DNA of 64,000 bases from Silene conica (GCA_029255685.2 CM055318.2:32972001-33036000), one strand, 5' to 3'; counted from the first letter of the stretch, positions 12,612 to 25,603 are shown. Translations and numbers: made by a program. The notes: a model not told the origin generated them from the letters alone.

Positions 12612-15600
12612 CTTCTTTCCCTTCTAAGAAAATCGTATTACCCTCGTAATGGGTTATACTCTCCACAACACTTTTTATTCCACCTGTTATTAAATAATCG
12701 GTCATTATCCGTTCCTAAGTTACGTGCGAGCTCTAGATGTTTCTCTTTAGTCAACTATATATATCTTCTACCTTAATCATTTTCATCTATCATCAAACCC
12801 TTTACACGTGTTCATTAGTATCCATCAACCAATTGCGTTGCTAACAACTCCTTAAAGCCAAAATCTTAAAATTTTCTCTATAACCTCAAGTCGGAATAAA
12901 TTTATCCTCAAATAGTCAAATAATCATAAACTACTAACTACGTCGGTATGTCGGTATGTCACTAAATGCGAATATGCATGAAATTATAGTCACCCTTAAC
13001 TTAATTCTCATATTACACAGTCGTACTATCATTCCCAAAATTTCATAACATTTCGTGTCTCTCATCAGTAATTCAATTTAGCAACCATAGTCGATCCTTA
13101 TTTGAAAACTTCAAAATTCATTTCTCCATCTCTTAACCATGAATCCATTACATCTGTCAAACCTCTTAATACCTATTAAAACCAATACATACCCTGATAA
13201 ATTTAGCATTTTCCATCGACATTAAATCTCTAATTAGCCATTAAACTTTTTCCACAAATTCACTCTTACCGGTACTAAGTCTTCCGAGCATAAATTATTT
13301 AAACATTATTATCTTATATCCCACATACCACAAGTATATATTCAATATTTACGACAAAAGTTTCCGAAATTCTTATAACTTTTACCTCAAATAATAAGTG
13401 TTCCTCAATAAGATCAATTCATATCATACTAGGTCAATCTTTGGTTTTATTCACCATGTACTTTCCTTGGTCATGTCCATTAGTTGCAACCCAATATATG
13501 TATTCCAAGATCATATCTTAACTTCATCACATATATTAATTTCACTTGGTCCTTTGTGAAATCAATATATACCAATCTTTAAGTCCTCTAAGTCCTCTTC
13601 ATTATTACATTATATGTCCACAATTGATCATAATCACATGACTTGCTAATCAATCCACATTGCCTTGTCCAATACTTCTAACTAGAATTCCTTCAAGTTT
13701 ATTGGTAACCTACTTTCTTAATTTCTAAGATCACATCGTTAATATCTTACTACGCAAGATCATAACACTCAGTTGGCTACTATCCTAATGTCTATTGTAT
13801 TCCTAATATAACTAGTATTCTTACCACGCATTTACTACTCGTGACATTGTTATTCTACACCTACATAAACGCCTGGATAACAACCCTAGATATTGCAGAA
13901 ATCCTCATAATTATCACCATTTAAAATTTTTAGTCGAAATCCACATCTAGATCGCACTTTTCCTCGGGTTCATCATTTTCTCTTACGCCCCCTAGTGAGG
14001 TATATTATCGCTCATGCTTTAATCACAATCACTTAGCATCTCTTTATAGCGCACTAGACTATATACCTCACAGGTATCATGTTCATAATCCGTAAGCTCA
14101 AATTTCCCATATTATCCATCTCACGTCCTTGTGACTACATATCTTACTTTCTAATCCATAATCTCTTCTCATTCTATATGTTACTTACACATCCAATGAA
14201 GCTCGTCTTATATATAGTATGACTGATAACTAGCTTAAGCACGTGAACAACTATCTTTCTCACCAATGTGCCTATAAGGTATAAACAAGTCTCTCAATCA
14301 GGTATAATAATACAATTTCTCTTACCCCGACAAATTGTTCATTCTTATTAATCACCATTAAAGCATTATGTGCATCCCTCATCCAGGCCTTAAATATTAC
14401 AAATCTCTTTGACCTCCTCTCTAAATCCAAGGAGAAATTACCATATGTAAACTAGTTCTTTCATGTATCCCCAATAAAATTCATTTACATCACTCTGGTC
14501 AAATAAACTACTCACCTTAAGGGTTTAATGTCCTTTCCACTCATATGTACTAATGTTCAAATCTAGTCCTTGATACTAATTACCTCAACTAATTTCATCA
14601 AGTAAGAATCACTACTGTTTGGTCTAAGCTTTTCATTTCCTCAAAGTCTCGTTGCCACCAAAATTACCAATGTCGTACCTGTGAAATCTCTTTGTCATAA
14701 CTAATGCAAAAGAAGTGTATGCCATATCTATGCAGTTCTCCACAAAATGCATTGATAACTTATATATATAACTTTACATCCCGATAACGCATTCATAACT
14801 ACATCATAAATACCACTCAATGCCTTAAACAAAGTCAATATGATAAAATTACACCTTAATATCCTTGCACTAACTCGAACCCTAATGATCACCTAATATT
14901 CATATTCGTAACTATCACTCCAATTGATCAAGTCCTAGTACCTTAATTCTTTTCTTTTATACCTTTCAGTAAATAGTTTCTACTCATACTATCTATACCA
15001 CTGATACCCACATAACATCATCATCTTCATCAAACATCGTTGCATAAAAGTAAATCCCTTATTTAATTTTTTTTTCCAAATAGTTCTTAATAACCCTTCA
15101 AGTTAAACCGAATCATTTGTGTCATAACCTTCGAAGAAAAATTATCCACTTATAAATCCCAATACTTTTCTTATCACCATAATAACATTATAAATTCATT
15201 GATACCTCACCTAAGTAGCTAGATTATTATTCCGCAACTTTTATGCACATGACTAACTCTTTGTAACGTCTCTAGTTTTCCGTATTCACAATTTCAATAC
15301 TCAATTCAACACGCAACTTTCATTTCTAAAACTCACTGTATTTGGGATCTCTAAATCGGCAACCATAAATAGGTGAATTCATTCATACAAAATCCTCTAA
15401 GTTCTCCATTTTTTTTCCTAATGGTATCATTGGTATATAATGGATCAAAACATTTCAAACAAAATCCTATCTCCATAAATTTACCAACGGCTAAATATCG
15501 GTATTTCCTTCCTGTCATATGAAACCCTTTCTTAACTTAGATTTTTCTTCTCCACACACTAAGGTTCTTAAATAAGATGCAATATTCCTTTGATCATATA

Positions 15601-16347
15601 ACTAATGTACCTCAACTAATGCACCGACTTAACTACTATACTTTCACTTATCTTATGTATCTCCAAAATATACGGTTCATTTATCATCCATACTTGTTAC
15701 ACAATGTATAACTCTAAATGAAATACTAGCATACTTCGATCACAATTGTACAACTGCCTTATAATACCAAATACTTAGAAAAACATTAAGTTGAGCTATA
15801 TCATCTATCATTGGTAACACCATTCTTTTATTCAGCGGTAACCCAAGTGGCGAAACTACACCGTCAAATAATTATGGTCATTACGCTTTACCTCCAAATA
15901 TAACCAAAAGATATGTCATTCAATAGATTACCGGTAGTGATGATTGTTACAAAATAACTCACGTTATGAAATAAAATCTCATGTATAAATCACAACGAAT
16001 TCAATAAGGAACATGTCCCATTTATCATCACAATTAAACTTCGATTCTATAACACCATAATATATGAACAATCAATCAAATGTATTTCGCATCATATTAA
16101 CATACTTTATTGCATTCCATTCCGTACCCCTTTCAATTCACAGTGCTCAAATATCCAAGTCTATTCTAACAATTCACATATAGCAATATACGTCCCATAT
16201 AAATCCCACACTCAACTCACCCGCGTCATTTAATTTTATAACTTTTTTTTTTTTTGGAAAACTTTTGCAAATATTTACTATGGTCGGTCAATGTACGGGC
16301 GGTGAAAAGATATGAAGATCTAATCACCTTTCCAAGAAGCAAAACCC

Positions 16348-16359
16348 GCTCTGATACCA
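16348..16359 (-). promoter_or_regulatory. Primer-binding site for initiator Met tRNA (internal copy 2)
   Basis: Same GCTCTGATACCA as at 9385, 3 bases from LTR 3, the outer 5' LTR in sense. This is the site that would prime the full tandem transcript. Confidence 0.93.
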
Positions 16360-16362
16360 CTT

Positions 16363-19151
16363 TGTAACACCCCCATAATCCTATTCATTAGTAAATAGGG
16401 TTTTCAAGTAAAATTCGGATAATGGGTGTGTCACAATTAAACCAAATGTGGTAGTAGTACCTAACCATGAAATAAAATAGGTAGTTGTCTAATGCAAAAT
16501 TAAAATCCAAAGAGTAAAATACGATTACAACCAAATTTAAAGTTTGCGGAAGCGAAAATAAGTTCAACGATCCAAAAGAAAGATAAAGTCTTTAAGCATT
16601 TGTCTTTGAATGAAACTATTAAGCGCGCTCTCCTGTGCATCCCACGACTAATTCCCATGAGTACCTGTTACACGATCTGCTCACACAATTTGTGATCACC
16701 GCAGGTCCCAACAAGGACAAAACAAATAAAAGGGTCAACAATAATGTTGAGTAAGGTAAACAATCCGAATAAAGAATAAACGGAATATAAAATCATAACT
16801 TAAAAGACATTTTAAAATAATGTGTAACAAAAGTGTTTCGAAAGATTGAAAACAGAGTATCACAATTTCCACTGTTAGTTGAAGGGGAACAAATAATTTC
16901 AAATGATTAAGAACAACATAAGTGTTCCAAAATATTCAAATCCATATCCAACCTTTCAAGATAATTCCAAACCAAAGAAAACATTTCTTTCCAACAATTT
17001 CCAACGTCGGTATATACTTGGATAGAGGCCGTATGAAGAGGATCCCCTCGCCCTAAACCGGATAAGACGGGGTTCTCCAAATCATGTACTAAACTGTCCT
17101 AGAATCCCGAGTGTGCACACCCCTCTAAGGGCCAACCCCAAAGAGGAAGATAAGAGGACGGGGTCTCGATCAACTAACCCCCATCAGAAGCTCTGTATAG
17201 GAAGTCCCTTATTATGGAACAACCTACCCCTCTACCAAAACCGTTTCAAACCAACATGAGAATCCATTTCCAAATAACCAAGATACTTCCTTCAAATTTG
17301 ATAACTCATCATAAGCTTGTAGAAAAGCAAAACGGTTTTGGTTCCCAAAACTTTTAAATTCATAAGGCACTTCTTTCCATATTAAACACAATCCCGTTTC
17401 AAAAGATCAAAACAAACAAATATTTATCCATAATCATTTTGTAAAATGAATTCAACCAATATAAATATTTCAATATAAACAAAAGTCTTACCATGCAAGA
17501 TAGTAACAAATCGTAACGGTTTAATAAGAGTGTACGGATAAGCGTTTCCCTTACCTTACGAGCGATTAAAGGTTAGAGAGCCTCTTCTATGAATCCCGAC
17601 TCTACATAATATTTAAAATAATAGTTACTTATATGAACGACCATTACTAAGCTACTTGTAGTAAATTATGCGATAACTATACTTTCTCGGTTTTTACAGA
17701 TTTGAAACAGAAACTTTAAATCGTCATATCTCCTTCGTTACTAAATGTTTTGAGGTGAGACCAGTGGGGTTTGGTTCCTTAGTTAGTTGTCAATCTTTAA
17801 TGTCTTGGTGGTAAGAGTCTAAAAACGTGTTTAAGGGGTCCGAAGTTACAGTCTACCAAAGTTGGTCTAAAGGCGAGTCTTAAAAAGTTACGGGGTGGTA
17901 AATACTCTTAACATGTCGAAACTCGTCGAAACGAAAGCCTAATACACTTTGAATTCATTAAACTTTAACATGTGAAGAGATGGGTCACTGATTATATTTT
18001 TATGTATGACTAAATTACCCTTTTATGGAAATGTAAGCTTTTAACAAGTAAGACTAATTAAAACATTTTTCCAGAACACAACAGAAACTTGTAAAAATCA
18101 TAATAAATCCAAAACGTCATATTTTTGTGCATGGTCGGCTTTATTGGATTCCTTTATGTGTCTAAAACATATTGTTAACCATGCATGTTGTCTCAAAAAT
18201 GGGTTTATCAGATCTATAAACGCGTTTTAAAAACAGTGGTCAGAAAATGAGTCATGAAAAGTTTTACATCATAAATCCCTCTTAACAAATCGAAACGAGT
18301 TGATTCAAAAGCCTATTATCATCTAGACTCAATGTAGTTTAACATATTAAGAGATGAGACACTGATTCCTTTTGTAAATATGGTTTGATGACTCTTTAAG
18401 TGAGATCTAGTGATTCGGTTAAGAAGAAAACAGGCTGTAGTATATGATTTTTCATTTCTAAACGGTTCATGCAAACGTCCTAATTTTTGGTGAGTGATTT
18501 TATAACAACTTAAGGAAAGTCCCAAATTTTTGTTTTCTGAAAATACTCATTTTAACATGTGTTTTCAGATCTACTACATGCATGCTACGTTTTTGACAAA
18601 ATAACGGTTTTTACTATGTTCAATCCTTTGCATGCATGGTTGTAGATTCTTAAGTTCATGTTTAGATGTTAGGTGATATGTGAATGCATGTTAAAAAAGT
18701 TATAAAATCAGATTTGAAGGGAAAAGTAAGCTTACTTAGTGTAGAACTTCAAGTATATGCAAGATCCTTCTTCCTTACAACCCCTTTCTTCTTCTCCTTC
18801 TTATTCTCTCTTCCTCACTCTATTTTATGTGTTGTTTGTGTGTGTTTTATGTGGGGAATAGGCTGGTGTCTTGGGTGTCTTAAAGAGGTAAGAAAAAGAA
18901 CAAACAAAGGTATGGGGAAAGGGGAGGAGTGACGGCTCAATGCATGGGGAAGGGGAGATGTTTTCTTCTTTTCCTCTTTCCCATGCATGTGTAAACGTAC
19001 CAGTTTTTTTTTTTGTCGTTTACGGTTTTTCGTGCGACGGTTTTACGTACGTAATTCTCGGTTTTAATTAAATCATACTCGGATTTAATTAGTACTCGAG
19101 CTTAAATTAAATTATCCGTTAAAAATTACTACGGATATTGCGGGTATTATA
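16363..19151 (-). repeat. LTR copy 3 (sense 5' LTR), 2789 bp
   Basis: It differs from copies 1 and 2 by three substitutions that I can place (A to G at 17161, C to A at 17422, C to A at 17479 on the plus strand) and one extra T in the T run near 19010. It ends GGGTATTATA at 19151 and is followed directly by the right GGTTA duplication. Confidence 0.92.
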
Positions 19152-19254
19152 GGTTACAAGTAAGAAGAGTCTAAAAGTCCTTCTAGATGAAGATAATGGA
19201 GTGACTAATAAAACCTCTAATGTTGTTTACAAGGAGATTTTCGATAAACTATAA
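19152..19254 (+). pseudogene. Helitron helicase, terminal fragment with stop codon
   Basis: This finishes the helicase interrupted at 2436. Counting one GGTTA, the codons run ...LYVALSRV, then TSKKSLKVLLDEDNG, TNKTSNVVYKEIFDKL and TAA at 19252-19254. This is the normal carboxyl end of plant Helitron helicases. The perfect frame across the junction confirms both the host gene and the insertion site. Confidence 0.92.
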
Positions 19255-19760
19255 ATTTATCTTATATTTTCCTTATTTGATACAGTATTCAATTTTAATT
19301 TGTATTAGAACCTTTTTTAAGTTAATTTATCTTTTATTTTAATTTATTTGTTTTTTCATTCGCCTAAATATTCGTCTTATAAATCTAACAATTTGATGCA
19401 ACTAATATAACCAGAATCTTGACTATAATTTTCATTTTCTGTAGTATATAGAACTTAATTATCTTAATTTTGATTTTTTTATAATTTATATAACTTAAAT
19501 TACTTGAATGTGTATGTTATATTTTTCATTTTTTAACTATGTCTTAATTGTTTCATTTTAATCATGCCGTACGTTTGTGACTCCTATTAACATTATCATG
19601 TGTTAGTTTATTAACTTACCTAACTTGAAGTTCTCAAATGTGAATGTTATAATTTCCGTATATATTTTAATATATATACATAATGATATTATATTATTTA
19701 TTTTTTATTTTTAAAAATTACACATGTTTGAATAAATAAAATTGGTTATATAATAAGTAA
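19255..19760 (+). mobile_element. Helitron 3' non-coding region (AT-rich)
   Basis: AT-rich DNA just after the helicase stop. Its reverse complement matches about 32640-33040 at roughly nine bases in ten by eye, for example ATACAGTATTC, TTGTATTAGAACC and CGTCTTATAAATCTAAC. That second region is the 3' part of the short Helitron at 32579-33852, so the two elements share 3' sequence. The hairpin plus CTAG terminus of the short element is not found here; the end seems lost or displaced after about 19760. Confidence 0.7.
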
Positions 19761-20485
19761 AATTTATATGTTATAATTTTCTTTTCTAAAAAGTGTTCAA
19801 TATTCTCAACAAATTCTTTTCAATTTCACAAATTGCCATGATAAATCATGTAACGTTTAATTATACTCAATAATTGATTAAAGTCGGGCTCTCAACAAAT
19901 TCTTCAAATTATTTTAACTTATTATATTCAATAATTGATTAAAGTCACGTTCTAGTAATTTTGTTTTATTCCAGAATAACATATTTTGATTACTTAATTT
20001 TAATAATTTTATTAAATTTCAAATCATAAATATTTATTAAACCATTTGTTTCAGTTATTTAACTAAAATCTCCTTAATTAGAGTCTTAACTTCCAATTTT
20101 TAATTATATTTGTCGTTGTTTCAAGTTATATGTCAAACGGTTCTTATATATCTTATTATATATTAACTTTTTTTATTTATTTTTGTTAAAACTTTTATCA
20201 ATATACCACTTCAGTTATTAATATATTTAACAACTAAATTTTTTGCTTCTCTAAAAAAAAATTAAAATTAAACAATCCGGTGAATTTTGATATCATATCA
20301 AATGAAATACACAAATTTAGTCATTTACCATAAATCCGTAATGTTATCATAATCGTAATCGGACAAAATCGTTCGGATATGAATGATATAGACTCCCCTA
20401 TTTTAGGAGATTGTAGGTGTAGGTTCAAGTTTTCGATTATGGTGAGTTGTATATAATCGTATCTCTTATTTGTACAAGGCACACG
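19761..20485. other. AT-rich intergenic stretch and 5' flank of the PAP2-like gene
   Basis: AT-rich without coding potential. It holds a degenerate duplication: CAATAATTGATTAAAGTC occurs near 19868 and 19929, with CTCAACAAATTCTT before and between. The last 100 bases before the ATG at 20486 should include the promoter and 5' UTR. GTATATAAT at about 20449 is a possible TATA box, but no start site can be fixed. Confidence 0.5.
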
Positions 20486-23400
20486 ATGACGATGACGCAA
20501 AACTGCTTATCTGTGAACACATCATCTTACCCAGCAATAGGAAGAGGAAGAAGACAGAAGAGCAGTAAAGTGTATGTGGGTTCCAGTCACACCCATCTCC
20601 CTCTCTACTCCTCTTATGGTACATTGAAATGCAGCCTTGATGATATTCTTACAGTTACCCACAATAAGGTTGATCCAAATTTGTGATATCCGATTATTTT
20701 TGTTTATTAAAATTGGTGAATGAATGAATGAATGAATGAATGAATGTTGGGTGTAGGTTTTGGTAGCTGCTGGAGTATCTGCAGCAATCGGGCAACTATC
20801 AAAGCCACTCACCAGAGTCCTTTTCAATGGCACTACTTTTGATTTCAAACCTATCTTTCAAGCTGGTGGCTTTCCCTCTACTCATTCCTCTGTGAGCACC
20901 TTCTTTTCATTCCTTCATCACTTACAACGTCTTCGTCTACTCATTTAGATACACGCCCTTTTCACCAATTTGTTCATTTTGCCTCCATCTTCTTCCTGCT
21001 GTTTCTCGCTATTCCATCAATTCATTAGGTCTTAGGTGTTACAATTTCATAACTGGAATCAAGGTTATGGGACCTATCAGGTTACTTGATACATTTATCG
21101 TGTTCGGATTCTCTATTGTGTGCCTGTGAGAGAGTCCTTACACGGTGATACGATTCTGGATCTGCAAAACTTCGCTCAATTAGGACTCTTTCACTAGTTA
21201 TCTACAGGGAATTTGTTATGCCATTAGAAGTTTAATAGTTAACAGAAGCAGGAGTCTTGTTAAATTATTAGTTTTCCTTCTATTAGGGTTCTTGTATTAT
21301 ATTATTTTACAGAATATCGACTATAAAAAGTTGAAATACTCGATCAAGCTTTGATCACAAAGCTTCAACTTAAATTGGTCAAATTAAACAGGGTCTTTAA
21401 CTTAAGCACCATTGTTCTGGAGATAGGTCTATTCAAACAAATATCCCATTAACTCGAAGTTTAGGCCGACTTTTAGTCAAATATCTCCCATAATCAAACT
21501 CGTCCCTCGGTCTCACGAGTCACGAGTCACGAGTTCGGTCCTCACTACTATCATCGTTCACTATTTTAATTTGCTTTTGCATTCATATCAAAGGGTCTCT
21601 TGCAAAATCTCTAATAGAATCTGCTTTTGCTATTTGTCGCTGTTTTAATGATTTATGATTTTCATATGAAGTCATTAACCTTCCTTAGATGTGTGTGTAG
21701 AAGAGAAAACATATAATGTTTGTACATGGATTACCTTCATAACTTACCATCTATGATATGAGAATCGAATGGTTTGCTTTTCAATTCCTCGAATTGCGTA
21801 TAGGGGACATAGTGTCCGGAGATATAATATCGGTTTGTATTTCTTGTGTGGATCTTGGGCTTATTTAGGTCATAGGAGGGCGTGTAGAAAGAAAAAAAGG
21901 GTTAATGGTAGGATTTAAATATAGATCGTAGTAATAATATAGACCCCTCTATTTCATTTACCCCGAACTGGACTTGATAACCAAACAAGGGAAATTGTGT
22001 CCCACCCTTCCCCTCCACTTGTTCCATGAGTTCGAGCCAAATTCTAAATTAGTACTAAAAGATGTACTCCCTCCACTTCTCCGACTTCTTATATCTTTCT
22101 AAATTACTAGCGTAGAACAAACTACGGAGCAGAGACTATGTTGTGAATTTCCAAATGAGGGGGACAGTAGTGTCATTTGTAGTAGACTTACTAGAATTTT
22201 ATTTAAATGATTAGAATTTGGCATGATTCTAAATTTGAGAATTATTACATTCCCCAAACCCTTGTTTAGTTGTCCCAATTAAAATGGGTAAATTGGAAAA
22301 TCTCATGATTTTGAAAAATGATGAATGTTTGGTTACACCAAATCATGGGATTTTCTTTTTCCAATGAATTGTCAACTCCTTCATTATGGAAGAGTTTGAT
22401 TACCTAGACCCTCCTAGGTAGTTGGAAACTCTTGTGTCATTTGAACTCCCGGATGCCAACCGAACAAGTTTTAGGCAACTCATGTGTTTTGTAAAATCGT
22501 GGGAAATTAATTCTCATATGGCAACCAAACGAGTAAAGTGTTTAAGCCATATTCAGATTTGAGGGTCAAACAAGAGTTCCCAAACAGGCTGAGGAATTTT
22601 AAAAAAATGAGAAGAATTTAGAGAATCAGATTTAAATATTTATTACACGTATATTTGTGAATCAACTATATTTGCTGTTCGCTATTATTTTGTTCTTATC
22701 ACCCTAATCAACATACTATTTGGCAAGGAGACGCCTCCGTTGCAGCAATGAGCTAAAGTTTTCTCCCTTCAAAAATTTGTTGAGGTCTCCATTTTTCGCA
22801 TTGGATTTACGTTTGTTGTCGTGTCAGCTCTCGGTGTTTCCCCATGAGTGAAATCTTAATGCTTCGCTCCTTGAAGAGAACAACTGCTTAACTTTAATGG
22901 TACTGATAGTTTGTGACATGGAACTGATGTTTTGCATTCATTAGGTCTCTTGTTTTTTCGAATTGACAGGCAGTTGTGGCTACTGCAACATGTTTGGGCC
23001 TCGAAAGGTGCTCCCATGAAAACCCAATACTGCTTTGTAATTTCTGTTTGTGTTATTTTGCTATTCTACATTCCTTGTTTTTTCATGATTTGCCTTTAAA
23101 ACCACGCTACTTGTGTGTATTAATCGTTCCATTTTTATCATTTTCCATTGCAGGGGATTTTCTGATTCTATTTTCGGTATGGCTGTTGTTTATGCAGGTC
23201 TTATAATGTATGATGCACAGGTATGATTAAATTCACAAATATTTTGCTTATAGAAGTTTTCTCAGCATTTGAGTGCTTCGAATTTCTTTCAGAAACTCTT
23301 AGAATCTCTACATCAAATCTGTTTCTGAAACTGGGCATTTTTACAATCTGTGAAGTACTACTATAATTTAAGCATCTTGATAATGCCGCATCTTATTTTC

Positions 23401-24162
23401 GTCGTGATTTTAAATGAACTATGAAGATGACAAAATGGTGATGGGGTTGTGCTTAGAGTGAAAATGGTTGGACTACAGAACCTTACATTGCAACACTTTT
23501 GAGGTAACATAAATGTCACAATGACTCCCACTGTCCCACATGTGACACGGTAGGAGGGGAGGGTTTGAGGTGTACGCAACCTAGTCTTGTGTTTACGCCA
23601 TGGTAAGTGACTGTTTTCAGATGACCCATAATGAAATTTTTGGGAATTGCAGTCAAGTGCAGTTATTTCACAATTTACCAGGCGTAGATATTTTGCTTCA
23701 TATTCTAAATCAAGGAATAATGATATACTTTGGCTTGCTTTGTTCATTACTCTGGTCTTTTCTTCTTAACAGGGAGTAAGGAGGGAAGTTGGGATTCATG
23801 CAAAGACGCTGAACAAGTTGCTGCTAGAATACCAAACAAAGTCGGTAATAGACGAAGGTAATGATATAATTAATTCTATACCCGGAAAATCATTCGCAAC
23901 AAACTCGGAGAGTTCAGCTGCTCTTGAAGAACCAAGCACATTTACAAATGAACAGTCAACTTCAACTCGATTGCTTGAATCTAAGATGCGGAAAAGTCGG
24001 AATGAGAAAGACATGACAAGTTTCGGAAATGTGGGAATAAAATCGAAAATAACTCCTCAGTTTCCGGTGCTGAAAGAATCAATTGGCCATACCGAGGTAG
24101 AAGTAACAGCCGGAGCTTTGTTAGGGCTCCTTGTAGGGTTGATCGTTAATGCTATTATGTGA
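20486..24162 (+). CDS. Divergent PAP2 / DUF212 family membrane protein, probable plastid, 5 exons, 270 aa
   Basis: Exons are 20486-20668, 20757-20891, 22970-23007, 23154-23220 and 23773-24162. All introns are GT-AG and the frame is maintained throughout. The Met at 20486 follows no better upstream ATG. Residues 1-61 are Ser-rich and basic, like a chloroplast transit peptide. The core has VLVAAGVSAAIGQLSKP (62-78), the signature GGFPSTHSS (98-106), AVVATATCLGLERGFSDS and AVVYAGLIMYDAQGVRRE (about 129-146). The loop after it is Ser/Glu-rich, and a final membrane helix, AGALLGLLVGLIVNAIM, closes the protein. This fits the acid phosphatase/vanadium haloperoxidase-related family of plants (similar to Arabidopsis At3g61770, from memory). 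The PSxxH motif recalls PAP2 enzymes, but no reaction is established. The gene looks intact; intron 2 is about 2.1 kb. Confidence 0.92.
22258..22535. mobile_element. MITE-like element in intron 2 of the PAP2-like gene
   Basis: It starts CTTGTTTAGTTGTCC and ends GGCAACCAAACGAG, which are imperfect inverted ends of the type CTTGTTTGGTTGCC. It has no coding capacity. Similar ends occur at 25721-25955 and 34951-35175, suggesting a small hAT-like MITE family. Target duplications could not be fixed, so the borders are approximate. Confidence 0.5.
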
Positions 24163-24224
24163 TCTTTGCTGTTCCCAATTATTTTCCTAATATAAAGAGT
24201 TGATGTGTCGGAACTTTGATGTCC

Positions 24225-24230
24225 AATAAA
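24225..24230 (+). terminator. Candidate polyadenylation signal of the PAP2-like gene
   Basis: AATAAA 63 bases after the stop codon, the first canonical signal in the 3' flank. The cleavage site is unknown. Confidence 0.5.
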
Positions 24231-24576
24231 GAGGACAATGGAAAGCAACCCCAGGAGTGCTACCACATTCGATATTGTTTGTCATGATTATAGAACCAAC
24301 CTCGTCAACTCGATAAATTAATAAATTTATCGTCGATAATTCGTAATTACTTTTCTAATGTGCCCCTCATTTGTCTAATTTCCACTCAATATACTTCATT
24401 TTTTTTATTAAAATTTAAATATTTACTCTAAAATCACTAAAAAAATCCCCTCACAAAATAAAAAAATCGTCTGCAAACTTTTGTATTTTTATCATCACCG
24501 TTTCAAATTTCATTTTTTAATGTGTTAGTAGTCAGTAAATTTAGGTGGTTTAGAATAAAATTGTTATTGTTAAAAC

Positions 24577-24907
24577 GGATTAGCAATTATCGATTCCCAC
24601 ACGCATGAACTTAATTTTTGTTAAAAGAAAAACAAAAAAAGCCGGATGAAGAATTTGTTTGTCGAGACAAAAAATTTCTTTGTCCAGACGGAAAAAAAAT
24701 TTCGTCCTCGTGAAAAACGGAATTTTTGGTATTTTTTTTTCTTGGACGAAACATTTTCGTTTAGTTGAAAATAGTTTCTGTCTTGACAAAAAAAATTCTT
24801 TATCCAGGCCCTTTTCGCCATATTTTTTTGATGTTTTATTTTTTTAAAAGGAGAATAGTTTCCGTCTCATATTAGTTTTATGCGCGGAGATCGATAATCG
24901 TTAATCC
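24577..24907. repeat. Foldback element, about 331 bp
   Basis: The ends GGATTAGCAATTATCGATTC (from 24577) and ATCGATAATCGTTAATCC (to 24907) are inverted repeats of each other. The interior is A/T-rich with alternating GTCGAGACAAA, CTTGGACGAAA and TGTCTTGACAAA blocks that can also pair. The short ORFs in it are low-complexity artefacts. No transposase; the family is not recognised. Confidence 0.55.
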
Positions 24908-24914
24908 ATTTTTT

Positions 24915-25603
24915 TGAACGCCCCGCGTCGTAGCGCAACTAAAACAAGTAAACTATGCAACGAAGATAACGAATTTTTGAAAACTTTGTTGACAACATAA
25001 ACAACGTGGGTTTTACTAAAATAAACTCAACGAAAACATAAGTAAATGAATATGACAAATGTTAAAGTTTACAAGTCCAACGAGGAAATGATATCCCACA
25101 AATAACAATAATAAAAAATAAACGAGGTTCAACAACGAAAGGTAAGTATTAACTAAATGACACTCACTAGCTCACAAGAGCTTTCCCCAAATCATCAACC
25201 ACCGGTATCTGTTATTCATCAAAATCATGAACGCCATAGTCAGTGAAGAGTAACTCAAAGTTCTCCCAGGCACTTATTGTCAGCGTAAACGTAATTAAGC
25301 ATACTACAACATACGTAAATTAAAACACTCAAACTGAACAAAGACGAGACAACAAGAACGAATCATGACATGATACGACATGATCATAGGACTTGATATA
25401 ATAAGTATAATATTCAAAACAAAAAGAATACGGAGAATATGAGTCACAATCATCAAACATCATCCAAATATACTCGATCCAACAAATGAAGATGACGATG
25501 TTGTAATAGATGTCAAGGAGGTAGTAGAAGGGCACAACCCAAACGACCTAAACCTTAGAGTGCACGGCGGAATACAGAAGAAAGACACGGAATGTGTTTG
25601 CGT
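24915..25603 (-). repeat. Probable degenerate gypsy LTR fragment
   Basis: It begins CGCCCCGCGTCGTAGCGCAAC, similar in layout to the CCCCTCGTCGCAGCGGAA segment at about 53326-55470 in the right-hand LTR nest, followed by similar AAAACAAGTAAACTATGCAAC wording. There is no coding potential, no clear right end and no duplication. This is inference from resemblance only. Confidence 0.35.

Larger units (their letters stand above)
12188..16362 (-). mobile_element. Internal region 2 of the array (4175 bp, essentially non-coding)
   Basis: Same length as internal region 1 and, as far as I can read, the same sequence, including the chromodomain relic (12360-12611). It has no other coding capacity and the same G-poor plus strand. 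Confidence 0.88.
2437..19151 (-). mobile_element. Tandem LTR-retrotransposon array: LTR-INT-LTR-INT-LTR, Tekay-like Ty3/gypsy, non-autonomous
   Basis: A 6963-bp period is exact between successive TGTAACACCCCCAT starts at 2437, 9400 and 16363. The element reads on the minus strand. Each internal region begins in that sense with a TGGTATCAGAGC primer site (complementary to initiator Met tRNA) at its right edge. It ends with a purine tract and a chromodomain relic at its left edge. The sense LTR starts TATAATACCC and ends GGTGTTACA. No gag, protease, RT or integrase core is visible, so mobilisation would need a partner element in trans. The GGTTA duplication bounds the whole array. The host site is the 3' end of the Helitron helicase. 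The three-LTR structure probably arose by unequal recombination between LTRs, or by a tandem reverse-transcription product. Confidence 0.93.

Noticed and set aside
20522..20848. 108-codon reverse ORF over exon 1 and exon 2 of the PAP2-like gene
   Set aside because: Shadow of the real plus-strand exons; it includes translated (GAAT)n intron sequence.
22976..23206. 76-codon ORF reading through exon 3 into intron 3
   Set aside because: Splice sites and family residues show exon 3 ends at 23007; the rest is intron and out-of-frame exon 4.
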